From Candidatus Aphodoplasma excrementigallinarum (lineage in GTDB: Bacteria; Bacillota; Clostridia; UBA1381; UMGS1253): a DNA stretch of 17,296 nt. Below the pieces are notes generated by a model. It saw only the letters and a program-made list of their open reading frames with translations. It did not search any database and was not told the origin of the DNA. The position numbers and the translations under genes are program-made. The stretch spans positions 1-17,296 of the forward strand of contig DVOF01000132.1 of the NCBI GenBank assembly GCA_018713805.1, read 5' to 3'. Below are positions 15,378 through 17,296 of the stretch, piece after piece. Position 1 is the stretch's first letter. Every line of letters begins with the position of its first letter.

Positions 15378-15407
15378 GTAACAGCAAACAAGCGTAAGTC
15401 ATATACT
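15378..15407 (+). promoter_or_regulatory. Possible promoter of feoAB
   Basis: GTAACA (15378-15383), an 18-base spacer and TATACT (15402-15407). The -35 is weak. It overlaps the small palindrome CTGTAACAG (15376-15384), and only 12 bases separate it from the tyrA -35, so the two promoters are back to back. No clear Fur or DtxR-type iron box was recognised in 15286-15482. Confidence 0.4.
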
Positions 15408-15482
15408 ATCGTGAAGGAAACTATAAGCACAAAAAGAAGCCTATAGCGCCCTGAAATATAGATATAGAAATGGAGTTTTGCT

Positions 15483-15725
15483 ATGAAACAGGAACAGCTA
15501 TCCCTTGACCGGCTGTGCATCGGGCAGAACTGCCGCGTCGCCGGGCTGGACGCGGTCGGCACACAGCGGCGGCGCATGCTCGATTTGGGCCTTGTTGAGG
15601 GGACGAATGTAGAAGCATTACATAAAAGCCCGTCCGGCGACCCGGTCGCATACTTTATCCGCGGCGCTGTCATCGCCCTGCGCGGCGAGGATGCAAAAAA
15701 AGTCCGGATCGAGCTGGAGGAATGA
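15483..15725 (+). CDS. feoA: FeoA domain protein, ferrous iron transport
   Basis: This 80-residue protein has the FeoA SH3-like fold: LSLDRLCIGQNCRVAGLD, then the family hallmark RRRMLDLGLVEGTNVEAL and C-terminal FIRGAVIALRGEDAKKVRIEL. FeoA is a small cytoplasmic partner that supports FeoB in Fe(II) uptake. The start at 15483 has GGAG at 15472-15475. It is followed by feoB 36 bases downstream, the usual order. Family length is 75-85 residues, so it is intact. Confidence 0.93.
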   Translation: MKQEQLSLDRLCIGQNCRVAGLDAVGTQRRRMLDLGLVEGTNVEALHKSPSGDPVAYFIRGAVIALRGEDAKKVRIELEE

Positions 15726-15746
15726 CGACGGCCTGAAAACTGTGGC

Positions 15747-15755
15747 AAAAGGAGG
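15747..15755 (+). promoter_or_regulatory. feoB ribosome binding site deciding the start
   Basis: AAAAGGAGG ends at 15755. The ATG at 15756 abuts it with no spacer, whereas the in-frame ATG at 15762 has six bases of spacing, so 15762 is the likely start. Confidence 0.65.
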
Positions 15756-15761
15756 ATGCAG

Positions 15762-17195
15762 ATGGAAGAAAAACGTGCCTACGCCGGAGAATTGGACATC
15801 AGGAAAACATCTGCGCGGGACAAAATCATCGGCCTTGCCGGGAACCCGAACGTCGGGAAAAGCACCGTATTCAACCAGCTCACCGGGATGAACCAGCACA
15901 CCGGGAACTGGCCCGGGAAAACGGTCGCCAACGCGCGCGGGCAGTATACATATGGCGGCGTCAACTACATTTTGGTCGACATGCCGGGCACGTATTCGAT
16001 TTTGGCAAGCTCGGCCGAGGAGGAAGTCGCACGCAATTTTATCTGCTTTGGCGGTGCGGACGTGACCTGCGTCGTCGCAGACGCCACATGTCTGGAACGG
16101 AATTTGAATCTCGTGCTGCAAATTCTTGAAATCACGGGCAACGTCGTCTTATGTGTCAATTTGATCGACGAAGCAAAGAAGAAAAATATCCGAATCGACC
16201 TGGAAAAGCTGTCGCAGACGCTTGGGGTCCCAGTCGTGGGGACGAGCGCGCGCACCGGCAAAGGGCTAAGCCGGCTTTGCGAAGCCATTCAGGAGGCGTG
16301 CAAGGAAAGGCGTGCCTGCCGCAGGATCGACTATGGCGAGGTCATAGAGTCAGCCGCAGCACAGATTAGCAAACGGCTCGACCGCCTGCCCTGCGGAGGG
16401 CTGAGTACAAGATGGCTGTCCCTGCGTATTTTGGAGGAGGATACTGCGTTCATCCGCTCGCTGTCGGATCATCTCGGCGCGGAACTCTCCGAGGATACAG
16501 AGTATCAGAAAGCCCTGCTGGCGGCAAGAGCCATCCTCGTCAGCGGCGGAATCGGGCAGGAAACGCTCCGGGACTGCTATGTTTCAAAAATCGTCCGGGA
16601 AAGCGAGGCCATTTACCACGCCTGCGTCCAGACAAAGCCGGACTACAACGCGCGTGACCGCAGGCTTGACCGTATCCTGACAGCCAAGACAACCGGCATC
16701 CCAATCATGCTGGCATTGCTGTTCGTGATCTTCTGGATCACGATTTCCGGCGCCAACTATCCCTCCGAGCTGCTGTTTAGCATATTTTCCTGGCTCGAGG
16801 CGCGCCTCTGGGAACTGTTTGCCGGCGCGCCGCCGTTTATAAGCGGCCTGCTCATCGGCGGGATGTACCGGGTACTGTCCTGGGTCGTGTCGGTCATGCT
16901 GCCGCCCATGGCGATTTTCTTCCCGCTGTTTACGCTGCTGGAGGACTTAGGCTATCTGCCGCGGATTGCATTTAACATGGATAAGTTTTTCAAAAAGGCG
17001 CATGCACATGGAAAACAGGCGCTCACTATGTGTATGGGATTTGGCTGCAACGCATGCGGCGTAACTGGATGCCGGATCATCGACTCCCCGCGCGAACGCC
17101 TGATTGCAATTTTGACAAATAATTTTGTACCATGCAACGGGCGGTTTGCGCCACCACACAAAGGGCAAATTTATGCCGGAATATGCGTCTTTTGA
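15762..17195 (+). CDS. feoB: Ferrous iron transporter FeoB, truncated/interrupted after residue 462
   Basis: FeoB imports Fe(II) across the cytoplasmic membrane. The N-terminal GTPase is complete: GNPNVGKST (27-35), the switch segment NWPGKTVANARG, DMPGTYS, NLIDEA and GTSARTG. A helical regulatory region follows, then membrane segments starting near IPIMLALLFVIFWITI and the first gate motif MGFGCNACGVTGCRIID. The conserved NNFVPCNGRF ends at 17147; instead of the expected PTLI-type continuation, 15 unrelated residues lead to TGA at 17193-17195. Intact Firmicute FeoB is usually 600-700 residues, so the second gate half is missing. The remainder may lie beyond an inserted element outside the window. 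As written the transporter should be non-functional, although the G domain could still be made. Confidence 0.85.
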   Translation: MEEKRAYAGELDIRKTSARDKIIGLAGNPNVGKSTVFNQLTGMNQHTGNWPGKTVANARGQYTYGGVNYILVDMPGTYSILASSAEEEVARNFICFGGADVTCVVADATCLERNLNLVLQILEITGNVVLCVNLIDEAKKKNIRIDLEKLSQTLGVPVVGTSARTGKGLSRLCEAIQEACKERRACRRIDYGEVIESAAAQISKRLDRLPCGGLSTRWLSLRILEEDTAFIRSLSDHLGAELSEDTEYQKALLAARAILVSGGIGQETLRDCYVSKIVRESEAIYHACVQTKPDYNARDRRLDRILTAKTTGIPIMLALLFVIFWITISGANYPSELLFSIFSWLEARLWELFAGAPPFISGLLIGGMYRVLSWVVSVMLPPMAIFFPLFTLLEDLGYLPRIAFNMDKFFKKAHAHGKQALTMCMGFGCNACGVTGCRIIDSPRERLIAILTNNFVPCNGRFAPPHKGQIYAGICVF

Positions 17196-17296
17196 CGCTG
17201 CCGATGAGTGAATTGCTGACAGGTTTCTACTCGCCGTATAAAAAATATGTAAGTCTGACCCATATATCAATTTTGGTACATATTATAATGCTCAAC
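17148..17296. mobile_element. Non-FeoB sequence interrupting feoB (left end of an unidentified element?)
   Basis: From about 17148 the sequence stops matching FeoB in any frame and becomes clearly AT-richer towards the window end. It contains two perfect small hairpins: GGCA(17164-17167)/TGCC(17174-17177) and GCGTC(17185-17189)/GACGC(17194-17198). No transposase start, terminal inverted repeat or target duplication can be seen, because the other end is outside the window. The first bases (TTGCGCC) only loosely resemble the GTGYG 5' end of group II introns. An insertion sequence, an intron or a rearrangement are all possible. Confidence 0.35.

Overview
The window looks like chromosomal DNA from a GC-rich anaerobic Firmicute, most likely a class Clostridia gut or sediment organism. 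Supporting signs are the split, ferredoxin-domain glutamate synthase, an ANTAR regulator beside glnA, strong AGGAGG-type ribosome binding sites, sigma-A-like promoters, DapF (meso-diaminopimelate cell wall/lysine synthesis) and a FeoA/FeoB pair. Species cannot be assigned from sequence reading alone. Genes are tightly packed, and no tRNA, rRNA or CRISPR array is visible.

Region 1 (1-6824, + strand) is a nitrogen-assimilation block. It holds a glutamine amidotransferase subunit of glutamate synthase (5' end cut by the window edge), the FMN/iron-sulfur synthase subunit, adenylosuccinate synthetase (purA), the GXGXG subunit of glutamate synthase, glutamine synthetase (glnA), and an ANTAR-type RNA-binding regulator with a degenerate receiver domain. 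glnA has its own promoter inside the end of the preceding gene. Its leader carries a terminator-like hairpin and a second hairpin that could pair alternatively, which suggests attenuation, possibly by the ANTAR protein.

Region 2 (6825-12067, + strand) starts at a good promoter and encodes carbamoyl-phosphate synthase. carA is followed without a gap by carB, and carB runs in frame, with no stop, into a complete dapF. The junction contains a six-A run, a good internal Shine-Dalgarno and an ATGA. Removing one A would give the ordinary overlapping stop/start, so this is either a real CarB-DapF fusion, a slippage site or a one-base sequence error. A bidirectional terminator closes the block.

Region 3 (12071-15365, - strand) reads as one operon from a promoter near 15350: prephenate dehydrogenase (tyrA), an SRPBCC-fold protein, a MATE efflux transporter (TTG start) and a GNAT acetyltransferase. 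Gaps between the genes are 15-20 bases.

Region 4 (15378-17296, + strand) is divergent from tyrA and holds feoA and feoB. feoB reads well for 462 codons and then breaks inside its conserved NNFVPCNGRF segment at about 17147. It is followed by about 150 bases of AT-richer, hairpin-containing sequence unrelated to FeoB, consistent with an inserted element whose far end lies outside the window (or with a rearrangement or misassembly).

The items most worth checking are the carB/dapF junction, the Glu-to-Lys change in the catalytic flap of glutamine synthetase, the glnA leader with its ANTAR neighbour, and the break in feoB.
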